64,000 nucleotides of DNA from Asterella californica (GCA_036924285.1 JAYKYS010000001.1:26659501-26723500); one strand, 5' to 3'; counted from the first letter of the stretch, positions 48,160-60,110 are shown. Notes: generated by a model from the sequence alone, not told the origin. Made by a program: numbers and translations.

Positions 48160-48620
48160 CATTAATTTGCTATCTAACTTTTCCCGGTGGAAGAATAAAA
48201 TAATAAAATAATAAACATGCTGAACATATTACTTTCTCCAGTTAAAGTGAATATGCATGCAGGATGAACTTCTGAGAGCTTTTGCTCGTTTGTTGTTATC
48301 AAAAAAATATATAAATATTAAATAAAAAGTATATATCAAATAGATAAAAATAAAAATAAAAATAAAAATAATTTTAAGTCCATGTCTGGAAACACGATAA
48401 TACTTAGATATAAACCATAAAGTATGAGTAGAGAGCAATATAAATCTGAGAACTTTTAACTATTTATAAATTTATTTACTCTATAAAATATATTATTTAA
48501 CTATTATTAATAAATTAAACACTTGGATATTTTCCTCTTCCATCGAAAGATAGAGGAGATAAATATGCAAGTGCTCAGAATTCTCATATGAAAGTGAATT
48601 GCATGCTTCTCAGACTTTAC
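48160..48620. repeat. Third locus of the paired-hairpin repeat family
   Basis: 48,222-48,400 aligns with 30,950-31,130: GTGAATATGCATxCA, TGAACT, GTTATCA and ATATAAATATTAAATAAA occur in the same order, followed by AGTCCATG and GGAAACACG-like text. A second hairpin 2 lies at 48,521-48,573 (TTCCTCT / AGAGGA stem, TATGCAAGTGC end). Hairpin 1 counterparts are weak. No ORF. Confidence 0.65.
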
Positions 48621-49473
48621 CTCCAAAGGAAACCTCCTTCTCTGCTTTGGTTTAGTTTGGTCCACAGTGTGCTCTAAAATTTTTCCTGTTCCCATTGCGT
48701 TTTGTCCCATGTCTTCGGCACCCTCCTCACTGAAAGTGGCCCTTAGGAAGTGAATTAATCGCTTTTCATCATCTTCATGATGAGTTAAACAAATATATGA
48801 ATTACGATTTGGGTCATATTCTCTCGTTTTAAATTTCTCCGTAATATATTCGTTTTTTCATTGAAAACCTAACCAAAGGACTCAGGTCTGGAGTTTCAAC
48901 GTCTGGCCGTGAAAGAAAACCGGACAATATAGTAACGGAAACATAAGAAACACGACAAGCCTGGAAGCGAAACCCGCAACTACGGTAGCGCATGATAACA
49001 AGCTATGAGATTGCTACGGTAGCTACTTTGCTTCCAAAATTCAAACCCCGCAGTACACCGGGTCAGTACCTAACTGATCGATCTATGTAAGAGAGTCACC
49101 ATGGGATCGTAACTACAGTACATGACGTGCCCCCAACGAAGGTTTGGTCGTACATATGTGTCGCACTAAGCGGTGAACTAACTACAGTCATTCTTACTCT
49201 ATGACTCATCTCAGAATTTAGTGGCCGCAGGCTGCAACCACAGATGTCGTACTCGGTAGGCTGCACCGGCTTCATAGACTACAGCTGGAAGACGACCACA
49301 GTACACATGTTGCTAGAGCAACTCTTATTCCCTCCCTAGAATCTCCCGTCAGGTTGTCTTTATGTTGTTTGGAGAACTTTGGTCGAGCCTGTCGGACCTA
49401 AGCTGACTACAGCTTGAGCAAGTGGTTACTGCAGTCGGATACGTGGGTGGGGTTCGCAAACTCGTGTTTATGT
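48621..49473. other. Intergenic
   Basis: No gene or repeat recognised. CTACGGTAGC/CTACAGT words are frequent at about 48,980-49,430 but without a clear period. Confidence 0.35.
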
Positions 49474-49693
49474 AAAGTTAGAATGATAAACACTCGACGC
49501 AATGAATAGCCAACGGATGGAAAGACCCCATCAAGCCTTATAAGGGAAAGAGAGACCAGAAGGGTAAAGCAACCTAACGCCCAGAGGGAGAAAGAACTTC
49601 TGAGTTAACCTCACTATCAATAGTTCTAAGGTTTTCTATCGCTCATAAAATATCACACCTCGATAGATCATAACTCCTGTATAAAAGTTAGAA
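49474..49693 (-). mobile_element. 200-bp 3' stub of the RLE retrotransposon with a 10-bp TSD
   Basis: AAAGTTAGAA lies at 49,474-49,483 and 49,684-49,693. The 200 bp between is the reverse complement of the last part of the 38-kb element (about 41,640-41,841), covering the extreme C-terminus and the 3' UTR: shared text includes CAACGGATGG, AGACCCCATCAAGCCTTA and AAGGGAAAGA. A 5'-truncated insertion. Confidence 0.85.
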
Positions 49694-50046
49694 GTACAAC
49701 TGCAAGTCAAGACTCAAGAGCCCTTCTGCACCAGCAGTTTTGAATTTTGCATACAAGTGCAAAAGCTATGGCTAAGTTTGAAATCGACTTCAAACTCTTC
49801 TGATATGTCAACGAGCTAACTGGAAGTGATTCTAGATGCTTCATCAGAGTCATGATTCGACAACAGGCAACCGAATCTTCAGGTCGTAGGGAGAATTGAC
49901 TGCTAACCGAGTGGGACAAAACTGAGTTCGAGAAAGGTTGAGCACTGTGATTGTCCTTCAGCGTCTCCGGCCCGGTTTCGGTTTTGTTTTTCCTCCTCTT
50001 TTCCTTTGTATCCTAGAGGCACATTCCGAGAAAAACTCAATAGCGC

Positions 50047-50171
50047 TTACGGACAGGACATTTTTGAATTTATTATATTATAATAGTAATAATATTATTA
50101 TTTAAACGTAAATCGGACGGGGCCCGACGCAAAATTTAATAACCGGTTATTAAACTGGTTACGGACAGGAC
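50047..50171 (-). mobile_element. 99-bp retro-insertion with a 13-bp TSD
   Basis: TTACGGACAGGAC occurs at 50,047-50,059 and 50,159-50,171. Read on the minus strand, the 99 bp between consists of a GC-rich block (GCGTCGGGCCCCGTCCG) followed by a long AT-only tail. Long TSDs and a terminal AT tail fit insertion by a LINE machinery. The source element was not identified. The strand assumes the AT tail is the 3' end. Confidence 0.75.
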
Positions 50172-50577
50172 TATGAAGGAAAAGGTCGAGAGACTGGGGA
50201 GGAGTGGCGTGTTCGTTCCGCTTGTAGGAAAACGAGCACAGAGAGAGAGAGTAATGATGAGGTTTGAACTGCCCAGCCTGATGCTGGGGTTCGAACTGCT
50301 GCTGACTGGATCATCCCACTGAAGACAGCAGCCTCCGTTCAATCTTTACTCACACGTTATTCCAGCTCAAATGTTCCAACTGACTTGGATTGCCAAATGA
50401 TTGCTCGTCCTTCACATTGACTTTCGGATAGTTGCGAAGATTCTCCGTCTCCTGCTTTCTTTCATGAATTCGTCCTCGTTTATTTCAGTGGCATGTACAA
50501 GTTGTCATGTGGCTGGAAGAAACAACTCGCAACTGCGTTTCAATGCACTTGATTCTGTAATCATGACCCGAGCAAAG

Positions 50578-50995
50578 AGGAAACATGCAACGCAATGAAT
50601 AGCAAACGGACGGAAATGCCCACCGTTCGGTGGGCGTACCGTCGCCTTTTTATTAAAATTAAAAATTAAAAATAAAATAAAATAGCAAAGCAAACGGACG
50701 GAAAGAACTAATCAAACCTTACCAGGGAAAGAGAGACCCGAAGGGCCAAGCAACCAACTTCTCCAAGGGAAGAAGAACCCTGTTATTAGTAGTTATTAGT
50801 AATTCTAAAGTAGCCTCTCATTCTTAAAATATCATACATTTGTAAATCAAAATTCTTGCATACAACAGGTACACACGAAGTAGCATTGCCTACCACGATT
50901 ACTTTTTTATGGATCGTGCTTGCCAAGTTCTCTGTTGAACAATGAAAACTCGCTGTCTAAAAAATGTAGTGAAAAAGAAAGAGAAAGTGATATGT
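50578..50995 (-). mobile_element. 3' stub of the RLE retrotransposon, interrupted by a nested insertion
   Basis: Aligns in reverse complement with about 41,510-41,835 of the reference element. Shared text includes AACGGACGGAAAG, AAACCTTAcCAGGGAAAGA, ACAACAGGTRCAC and, at the far end, AAAGAAAGAGAAAGTG. The copy therefore retains part of the C-terminal coding region and the whole 3' UTR. Possible TSD: GAGCAA(A)G at 50,570 and 50,996, imperfect. A 72-bp insert at 50,617-50,688 splits it. Confidence 0.8.
50601..50704 (+). mobile_element. 72-bp nested insertion, hairpin plus AT tail, 16-bp TSD
   Basis: AGCAAACGGACGGAAA occurs at 50,601-50,616 and 50,689-50,704. The 72 bp between opens with a perfect hairpin GCCCACCG TT CGGTGGGC (50,618-50,635), then GTACCGTCGCC, then a run of only A and T ending AAAATAG. 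This is the same build as the 99-bp insertion at 50,060 (GC-rich block, AT tail, long TSD). It inserted into the retrotransposon stub, so it is younger than the stub. Confidence 0.8.
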
Positions 50996-51235
50996 GAGCA
51001 AGTGATGAGCACTGAGCGAACATAGACCAAGAGGAGATCAATCGTGAAAAGCTATGAAATGGAAAAATGATAACATAAACTATTTTAGCAAACTCTAATC
51101 ATACAATCAATTCCAGTATCTTATATACAAAAGGTATGAAATGAATGCATGAATTGTTCTGGCAAACTCTGATTTTACAATCACTTCCTAAGTCTTCTTT
51201 ACACTGTTGTTTATTAACTTCAAAAAGGCTTGTCA

Positions 51236-51543
51236 AAGTTAGAATCTTTTGTCAATAATCTTCTTTCGCGAGAGCATGTTAAGTATTCGGCTAAGAGGTC
51301 ACGGAAGTTTTTAATAAATTTTTTCAGATTCAGTCATAACTTTTGGCAATAAAGTAGTTTAGGATTCAAGTAACTTATTTTAATTTTTAAAATATTTTCT
51401 TTTGTTAAATTGAAATTATTATATTATCTTACAAATAAGATTATAAGCGATCCATGGCTTTATACAGAGCTGTCCTTCATTAAACTACAGTTGTTTTCCT
51501 TCTAGACTTAGGAGAATCTTTTCTCTTCTCTTTGACACGCCTT
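51236..51543. mobile_element. MITE-like element, copy with AGGCxTGTCAAAG ends
   Basis: The left end reads AGGCTTGTCAAAGTTAGAATC. The right end, reverse-complemented, reads AAGGCGTGTCAAAGAGAAG. The length is about 308 bp. The right half contains TTTATACAGAGCTGTCCTTCATTAAACTA and GAGAATCTT, shared with the copies near 27, 29 and 37.5 kb. No ORF. Confidence 0.6.
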
Positions 51544-54500
51544 AAGAGAAGGTTTGATGCAACGAGAGTGATGACACTCGTACGGTGAATTTAGAATATT
51601 AATTTCAGACTACAGATCTCTTTCCACTCGACCACAAACTACGTTGCAAAAAGACAGGGTCAGCGAGCGAAGGCTTTCCAAAAGTATGCTGGATACATAC
51701 TGAGCACGAGCGAGTAGTGACACATCTGAGTGTACCTAGATAAGTCCAACAGTGATCTAGTTCTCTTAGATACTGACATCATGTTTGTTCGTGTTCGTTC
51801 CCATAGCTTGGCAACGATAGAGTGTATACACAAAATAGAGGCCTATCAGCTGAAGTTGAAGATGGTAGAGATACTTGCTTCTAACGTTGTCTTTCAAAGC
51901 TATGGTGGTAACGATACGGAAAGTGGAACTCCCTCTCTCATTTTATGAGTGCTCCTCCGCCGCAACCTCAACTGGAAAAAGGATACGGGAAATGATACGA
52001 CGGTCGATAGAATCTTGAGATCGGAAGAGTGTTGTGTAATCTTTCCAGAAATTAGCTTTACCGAGAGCACTTGATGGGTTGGATTCTTAGTTGGACTCTT
52101 GGACTCTTACTCCGTCCAGATTATACCGTACTGCAAATTTACATCGCGCATAAATGTTCACGCATTTTCATTGTGAGAGGTATTTTTGAAATATCAGGAG
52201 GTGGTGCTCGACACATATTAAAATATTATGATGGGTGTCTGCACCAAAAGAGGAGAAAAACATCAGTGCACAGAGAATTTGTGTAACCACTTGTACGTGA
52301 ATAATTACATCGGACTTGCGTGAACTACTTGTATGACTCAAAGTTAATGCACGATACAGTAAAAAAGAATCTCTTTTGGCCAGTTGCGCCATACAGATTA
52401 GCAAAACGATACTTGAACCGGAAAGAGATATAGGTCAGGTTACTAAACCATGCAGGGTTAGTAATCAGTTGGTTACTTACTGCAACGAGTTCTTGTGCCT
52501 AGTACAGAGACAGTGCAGAAACTCATACACTTGCAGTGACAGGGAATTCTTGTGCTTACGATGACTATGTGCGAACTCGTTAGCAACGACAGGAAGTTCT
52601 TGTTGCAAACGCACATGTCCCATAAAGCGTTGTAGGTACACCAAAGGCTACCTAATTTCCCCGCAAAGGTTGAGGTTGAGTTTTCCTCGAGGAGATGACT
52701 TTCGAACGCAAAGTACACCTAAACACGAACATGAACACGAACACAACCCTACAGGCAAGTCTTTCCAATTTGGCAGTAAAACTCATAAACGTTTGACGTG
52801 ACTGCGAGCCTGGACTAGGAGAAGAGAAGCTTGGAGGTTTTCGTACGACCCTGCGACTATGGGCAGTAGACGTCTTTTGTGATAAATCGCCACGATCTTC
52901 AATAGTACTGAGCACTGTCTAATATACTACACAAGTTTCTGAAGTAGGAGACTCAAAAGTAGTGGCATTCCTGCTGCGATCTGACTGGCAATTATGTAGT
53001 GAGGAGTTACCTACCTACCGCATAGGAGCAGCATGAGGAGGATGGTGGACGAGTCAGTGTGTGTGTCGACCATCCCCAAAAGGAGGACACTCAAACGAAC
53101 GCAGGAATGAGCAGAAGAAAGGAATCATTCATCCCTGAGGTTTATACTTGTGCATCCCTCATTTTCCAGAGTTAAACTAGAACATCCTCAAAGTGAAGTA
53201 ATTTACTTATCCAGCTTCTCGTGGGTCTAGAGACGGTGAAATGTTAAACTGTAGGTTAACGGATCCAGTTTAAACCGGTTCAAGGCCTACAAGCGTAAAG
53301 CCTTACTCTACAGTGGACTACTTGGAAACCTCTTGCTTACTCTACTCTAGTTCAGAAAGCGCTGTACAAGTAAATTAGATAACTGTAGGTACGTTCTAGT
53401 TCAACTCTGGAAAATGTACAAGTAAAACCCTCCTTTAGAGCTCTAACAAACTGGGATCACGTGATTCAGTAGAGAGAGAGAGTGAGAGAGAGATTTGTTT
53501 CCTCTACCCTTCTCTAGATATGCTTGGCATGGAAGAAAAAGCCGTCACTCAAACCTTTAGCATAACGGGATCTTGGACATGACGATCCACGGCCATGTTT
53601 CTCCTCCTCGTTTGACTTGAGTCGTAAACCGGTAAGGTAAGATGGTTTCATGTCAAGTCAGGTTCGCACTTTGGGAGTGTGTGTGAATCAAAATGCAACA
53701 CTGCCTTGAGGCTATGAAGACGCCGAATCCAAGAGCAAAAAGAACGAGAGAAAGAGAACGAAGGAGAAAGGGCCAAAGAAAGAGAACCCGGATCACAATC
53801 AGCGGGACGAGCACTTTGGGAGTGGAGGTCGAAAAGAAGGCTCTTCATATCGTTTATCTTTGAGGGTTTTCGTATCACTCGAGACAGTGAGACGTACGTT
53901 CCAACTTCCTTTTTGTTATGCGTGCGTGAGTATAGTTATAAGTAGATTGTGAAAACTTGAAAGGAAGAGAGGAATTTTGTTTGCGATGTAGTGTAATTTG
54001 TCGTATTATAAGACGATTAAGAAACGAGAAGAACGGAGAGAACCGCTGTGAAACCAAGAAAAGAGAGGAAGTTTAGATCCTATCGCATAGCACCGCAATT
54101 CTGTTTCATGAATAGCTCCTTGTTTCTTTTTCAACAGAACGGCAACATAGTTTGGACAAGTTGTTCATCAATATCCGAGAATCTGTTTCTGTGTGTAGTT
54201 TTTGTTAGAAACCACATGGGTCACGTTCGTTATCCATTTTGTTCCTCGCATACGAGAAGCTTGATCTAAGACAGATTCGACATACGGTCACTTATGACGA
54301 TCTAAACAATCTGACTTCAAGGTTTAGAAACCGGTTTATCAGTTTCTTATTGGGGACAATCTGGTAAAAAGTTAGCTATAACAGTTGAGAGGCAAAAATA
54401 AAGTAGTCTTGCTTGGATTCAAAGATTGAGTTGTTTCATGAGCATTGGACCCAATCTCGAAGTGAAAATCTCGAAGACTGAAGTGTGCACTATCAGCTTA

Positions 54501-56207
54501 TTATCTGTGAAATTTCAACTCTTTTGGTTAAGAGAAGGTGTTGGGGTCTTTGGTTTTAGCTGCTGAGACTTGTAAGCTCATAAGTTAGCATAGACGAAGG
54601 ACTTGATTCATTCGAACAACTAGTTTGAGGTCTTAATTTGAAATTTCATAGAGAATTTCCTATGAAGTTTGAGCCAGTTAGAAATTCAAGTTGGGAGCAA
54701 TAGGTTGCCAAAGTTCAAATTATAGTGTGATGAGTTTTAAGGAGAAGAGAGATTTCATCCCATCTCTTGGTTGATCTTGAGCAAACGATTTGGAGTTTGG
54801 AGATATAATTTCATGGAGACGATGCAAGTGTGTCAAAAGAAATACGTCATGAATTTTATGCAGAGATCACAATCTGAGAATGTGTTACGTTGTGTCGAGG
54901 TTGTTGACCTAGAATCTCTAACTACAAAGTACTATAGTCTTCATCATCACCTTTCGAGTTCAATGGTTACTTGTTGCGTGCATGCTTTAGCTTGTTAGAA
55001 GCTATAGAAGACAAGGTTTTTAATGATATGCTGCATGTCTAGTTTGAAGCTTGTTTAATCACTCAAAACTTAGATCAAACATGAAGATCATGATGAAAAT
55101 ATAAAATGTTTTGATTTATAAGTGTTAGAAACTATAAATTCTGATCTATTGTGGTATGAGTTATCTTGATCCACTCATTGTGTTATGTATATCATTTGAA
55201 AGCTTGTACAATACGCTATCATTTGCTATAAGTTTCATCTTGAATGAAGTTCATATCAGCAAATTGTAGAATGTCAAAGTTGAATATTTTAATTAGTTTG
55301 TTGTTGAATATTTTAATTAGTCTGCTTGTTAGTGTACAAGCAGACCTAAGGGAATGTTTGGAAGTACTTTTGTGAACTAAACTATTTGTTTATCATGTGT
55401 AGATCTTTCATGTACTTAGAATGTGATTGGAAGCTAAGTTATGTTGTGTGGTGCACGTACGTTACACTCAAGATCAGGTTAGGTCGATAATAATCAAAAC
55501 AAATAGACACTAGAGTCGAGATAAAGATTGATCGATTGGATAGTGAACATAAAGATTTTTGTCGAGTTGATCCAAGATCTTATTGTATCTCTTTACAGTC
55601 ATATATCTCGTGTATTCTTAAATTAAACTTCACGCTATACGACATCAAACCTCCTTATTTGAAGAGATTGCGCAGTTAATTAGATATAGATAGTGTTTCG
55701 AGGTTTTTCTTTCTCTCTCTTGTGTTAGAAGGTTATTATCTTATTTTCTATCGTGAGGGGTTTTTCCCAAAATATATGTTATATATGTAATCTTTCTAGA
55801 GCCTCTACCATCTCACCATTCAACGAACGGTCCAGAACTCCATACATCAAGCTTATCGTTTGTATTGACGATCGTCGATCTTCATGTGTACAGTTCGCGA
55901 AGTAATCGATAAGTCATTATTTGTTATTTGATCCTGACCGTTCGATCATATAGACGGTCTAAATCTGAACATGCCGCGATAGTCTAGTGTATGTCGATAA
56001 GCGTTATCGCTGCTTTGAACTTTCTCGTCCGACACCGTTTTTCTTTTACGGTTTCTTCAGCAAATTTACTGGTTGAGTTACTCCGTTTCTCTGTCCGAAT
56101 ACGGATACTGAGAAAAACCAGCGGATTTGGGTCGACACTGACCGATTCTACCACGTTCAGGGAGACACAGATCCAAGATGCACTGGCTCTTTTTACTACT
56201 TGCTTGG
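51544..56207. other. Intergenic, no supported gene
   Basis: A (GA)n tract lies at about 53,470-53,495. GTTGAATATTTTAATTAGT is duplicated at about 55,281-55,325. The stretch 53.9-56.2 kb has the look of an LTR retroelement leader, but I found no LTR pair, primer-binding site or pol motif. Confidence 0.3.
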
Positions 56208-56404
56208 TTAAACCCCCACTAAGGGTATAAAAGAGCCGGAAAGAATCATTTTCTCTGGATGTCTTTGTCTAGACCATGTCAAGATCTAGGCGGGCAGTTG
56301 AGCTTCATGCCTCAATGCGAGACTCTCGCCTTGTCCAACGTCTCGAGCATGACGTACCTTAGGTAGTGCACGCTTCACGAGCGACTAACACATGCAGTAG
56401 TCAA

Positions 56405-56660
56405 CGGCTTGATTTTGGTGCTTTCTCGCTGCTTTCGATATCGGTACTTTCTCGTTGTGGCTTTCTATTTCGGTGCTTTCTCGCTGTGACTTTCGGTTTT
56501 GGTGCTTTCTCGCTGTGGCTTTCGATTTGGTGCTTTCTCGGTGGACGAACAATTTTGGTGTTTTCTCGCTGTGGTTTACGATTTCGGTGTTTTCTGCTGT
56601 GGCTTTCGATTTGGTGCTTTCAGTTTTGGTGGGCGAACGATTCGGTGCTTTCAGTTGTAA
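56405..56660. repeat. Degenerate minisatellite of about 30 bp
   Basis: The phrase TTCGGTGCTTTCTCGCTGTGGC recurs about eight times with unit lengths of roughly 28-31 bp. On the minus strand a 175-codon open frame (56,912-56,385) crosses it and reads as repeats of ESTKSKATARKHQN-like text. This is expected from a repeat that happens to be open, so I do not call a protein. Confidence 0.8.
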
Positions 56661-57587
56661 TCTCCGGAGGGTGTGGAGTCCGAGGACAGTAGTCTGACTA
56701 TCATCCACATGGTCTAGTGACTCTTGTTCGACTATGGACTCATCAGACACATGCTTGGGGGCTGCTATAATTGTGCACGAGCAGCCACTAAGACATCTAT
56801 ACGTCTTGATGAACCATCTAGCAATCATCTCAAGACTTGTGCATGTGTCGCTATAGATCCCAGCGCATGGCATAAACGCGAGTAAGTGTCTAAAAGATCC
56901 TCTGGAATACAAATAACTTGAACGTTATTCGGATGTCTCTCCTCATGGTAGTTGATTTGATCATAAGGAAATTGACCCCAATGTCGATCCGTCATATAGT
57001 CAAAATAGTGATCTGAGATACAAGTATATTCTGAGCCGCACGCGCGCTTAACAACTTACTCCTAAACGTCATGCCAACAAGTCCAACTTCAATTTTGAAA
57101 AAACTCAATAACATAATTTATATCATTTGAAACTGTGGAATAAGAACAAAATACACAATATCTAGTAGGCTCAACAATAAATTATAAACTGAGTATAATC
57201 AACATGTTCTGAAACTCAAACAACTTACGCCACTAGCAAGTTTAGGAATGATTATTCATAAAATAAAATGATATTCAAAACGAACACGACTAAACAGCTC
57301 TGCAGCTCATAAATCTGTACCAAACAAGTCCATAAACATCAAATATCTTATAATTCTATAGGTCTCTGAACATCATCTTGTAAAATGACATGAAAGTATG
57401 ATGGCACGATCAAGATATCAAATGACACACTTTGAAAATCAAAGTGAAAATGTATATAACTCCTGAGAGAAACAAGCTAACTCCCCAAGTCTCTCCCACC
57501 TCTACAGCATCCAGTTTACAGTCGGAACATACTTTGGAAGATAATGGCTTGCTCCTCCCCTCCTGCAAGAAGCACCTTCTGTTTGTA

Positions 57588-57665
57588 ACTGCCCAGAGAT
57601 TTTCAAGGCAACTGCCCAGAGATTTTCAGAGTTACTGCCCAGAGATATTGGGACAACTGCCCATG
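57588..57665. repeat. 23-24-bp tandem repeat, four units
   Basis: AACTGCCCAGAGATTTTCA-like units begin near 57,588, 57,611, 57,635 and 57,658, inside the TTAA-bounded element. Confidence 0.85.
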
Positions 57666-57960
57666 TCAAAACTTTTTCAAATTCGAATTTCTTCATAGCC
57701 ACTGCGTGAGAAGAGTCGTTTTGTGTCAGTGGGTACTGCATATGTATCTTTTCATACATTGATTTTTTTACAGAAATGTAGAGCGTCTGACATCGGTTCT
57801 ATCGCTATACAGCATCGCACGAACGGACATCGGTAACCTGCATTATTACTCTGCGAAATCTGCTATGGGTAACCTAGAGCCCGCTTTTCCGCTAATCGCG
57901 ATCCGTGGAAATGAGGCTCTGGGTTATCCAGAGCCTATATACCCGTAGTGGGGGGTTTAA

Positions 57961-58749
57961 ATATGTGAAACATTGAAACTAACGTGGTGGCGGTTTGCCT
58001 CCAGTTAAGAAATCCGCCGTGTGGTTTTGAGACAAAGAGGAAACATCGAAAAGGACCATTCAGTCGATTTTTACGTCCTACAGCAGCAGGTCATGTCTTG
58101 ACCATGACCTCCATAACAAATAAGCTTGACCTCGAGAAATTGGGTCTCTACTCTCCAGTTGGATTTACAAAATTTTATCATATTAAGATATTATTGAGAA
58201 AAAAGTCAATGAAAAGAACACTAGACCTGGAAAGAAGAAAGGAAATAATTAGATTCGAATAAATTGCTAATACATAACTCTTTGTTAAAACTATTGCAAG
58301 TCCAATTTTTGTTAAACCTGTTAACAATATAACATAAATATATGTAAAACATTTCCACACTACATACGTAATCCTTATCAGTTGAACAAATAAGCGCTTT
58401 ATGCAAATCCAAACTTAAAAGATTCAAATAAACTCTAAAGAAGTACATTTATAATATAAGCTTCAGCCTTGGAAAGTTAATAATATTCTCTTATCTTTCA
58501 ACTCACACTTTCAATTCAAGCTAGCATAGAAAAAAGTACTAGGCACACCAGTTAAATACTAAAGAGTAGAAAATGTAAAAAGATAACATAACCAAATATA
58601 TATCTCTTGTTGTGATTATTGTTATTAACTATAATGAAGAATCCCATATAACCTCTCTTTACTAAATGCAAGTGTAGGGGCTGGAAAGAATAACATAGTG
58701 GAAAGTCATCAAGACTTAACAAACAAGGAAAAGGGTGACAGAAGAGTAC
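57961..58749. other. Spacer between two transposons
   Basis: No gene recognised. AT-rich after 58,150. Confidence 0.4.
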
Positions 58750-59139
58750 TTAGGTCGAAACCGCACCCACATTAATGAAACCGTTAATCCGGGATTAACG
58801 TGATAATCAGTTTTACCCCGGGGCTGTCAAGACGGGTGCGCGAGTCATGGTTTCTGTACTTCAAAAATCCACTGTCACCAGACAGCCATCTCTAACATTA
58901 TGGTGCACTATTATTGATGTAATAAACGCGAAGACGATAGACTGTACTCGCGTCTTGCAACATGGATCCAACGTCGATTGTCATGCAAACAAGTGAATGA
59001 GTGCGAGATGTTTTCGTGAACCAGTTGAGTGAACTCGCACGGGAGGCAATATCGATCCAACGTCGATAAGAAGTGAATGAGACAAAAATGAGATGAAATG
59101 TTTTCGGCAGTGCACTTGTCCGAGACAGTTAGCATAGCT

Positions 59140-60110
59140 GATGGTAAGCAACAGTCGACCAAACGAGCAAGAGTCGACCAAACGAGATAAATTAACGATC
59201 AAGAACCAAGCAAAAATGAGATAAGAAACCTCAATTTGAACTTCACAAAAATGAAAAGACATCGAATTGAACCGAACGAAACGAGAAAGAACTGATGGTA
59301 AGCAGCAGTGAGACGAGACGAGGTAAATTAACGGTCAAGAACCCAGCGAAAACGAGAAAGAACCGATGATTAGTGGCAATTCGAGGAGAAATCGAGGGTC
59401 TTGAACGAGAAGGAACCGAGCGATTCACAGAAGGAACCGATGGTAAGCACATGTAGTCCGAGAAAACGAGATAAATTATCGAGCGTCAAAGCTGATGGTA
59501 AGCATCTGTAGTCCACGAGGTAAATTATCGAGTCGTAAAACCTGATGATAAGAAGCTATAGCCGGAGAAAACGAGAAAAATTATCAAGCGTAAAACCTGA
59601 TGGTTTGCAACTGTAGTCCAAGAAAACAAGATAACTCCACGAGCCGTAAAACTTGATGGTAAGCAGCTGTAGCTCGAGAATACGAGGAAAATTAACGAGC
59701 GTTAAACTTGATGGTAAGCAGCTGTAGTCCACAAGGTAAATTAACGAGCCGTAAAATCACTTGGTAAGCAGCTATAGTCCGTGAAAACGAGGAAAATTAA
59801 CGAGCATTAAACCTGCGAGCGTAAAACCTGATGGTAAGTAGTTGCTGTCCGAGACAAGGAGGAAAATTAACTAGCATTAAACCTACGAGCGTAAAATCTG
59901 AGGGTAAGCGGCTGCTGTCCGAGACAACGAGGAAAATAAACGAGCATTAAACCTGCGAGCGTAAAATCTGAGGGTAAGCGACTGCTGTCCAAGACAACGA
60001 GGAAAATAAACGAGCGTTAAACCTGCGAGCGTAAAATCTGAGAGTAAGCGGTTGCTGTCCGAGACAACGAGGAAAATTAACGAGCGTTAAACATGCGAGC
60101 GTAAGGTGCA
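59140..60110. repeat. Minisatellite with units of about 50-55 bp growing to 70 bp
   Basis: Unit starts (GATGGTAAG or GAGGGTAAG) lie near 59,140, 59,294, 59,365, 59,439, 59,494, 59,544, 59,599, 59,655, 59,710, 59,760, 59,830, 59,900, 59,970 and 60,040. The middle units are 50-56 bp. From about 59,760 the period becomes exactly 70 bp, because each unit gains a second copy of the AACCTGCGAGCGTAAAA block. The last units are nearly identical, the left ones diverged. The array stops exactly at the broken Myb-like ORF. Confidence 0.88.

Larger units (their letters stand above)
56208..57960. mobile_element. 1.75-kb element with 26-bp inverted ends bounded by TTAA
   Basis: The left end is TTAA (56,208-56,211) then ACCCCCACTAAGGGTATA. 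The right end, reverse-complemented, is TTAA (57,957-57,960) then ACCCCCCACTACGGGTATA, with similarity continuing to about 26 nt. TTAA as target site is the habit of piggyBac, Kolobok and Sola3 superfamilies. No transposase was recognised inside, so the element would be non-autonomous. Inside are a roughly 30-bp minisatellite, a 24-bp repeat and a strong hairpin near the right end (GGCTCTGG, 5-nt loop, 57,915-57,935). A CACTA-type reading of the ends was considered; the outside trinucleotides (CCC and GGG) do not form a direct repeat. Confidence 0.65.

Noticed and set aside
53900..56200. Possible LTR retrotransposon leader or solo LTR
   Set aside because: Only a compositional impression; no LTR pair, primer-binding site, polypurine tract or gag/pol motif was found.
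56385..56912. 175-codon minus-strand Lys/Ser/Thr-rich repeat protein
   Set aside because: The frame is open because it crosses a minisatellite of about 30 bp; the unit length varies, so the peptide repeat is a by-product.
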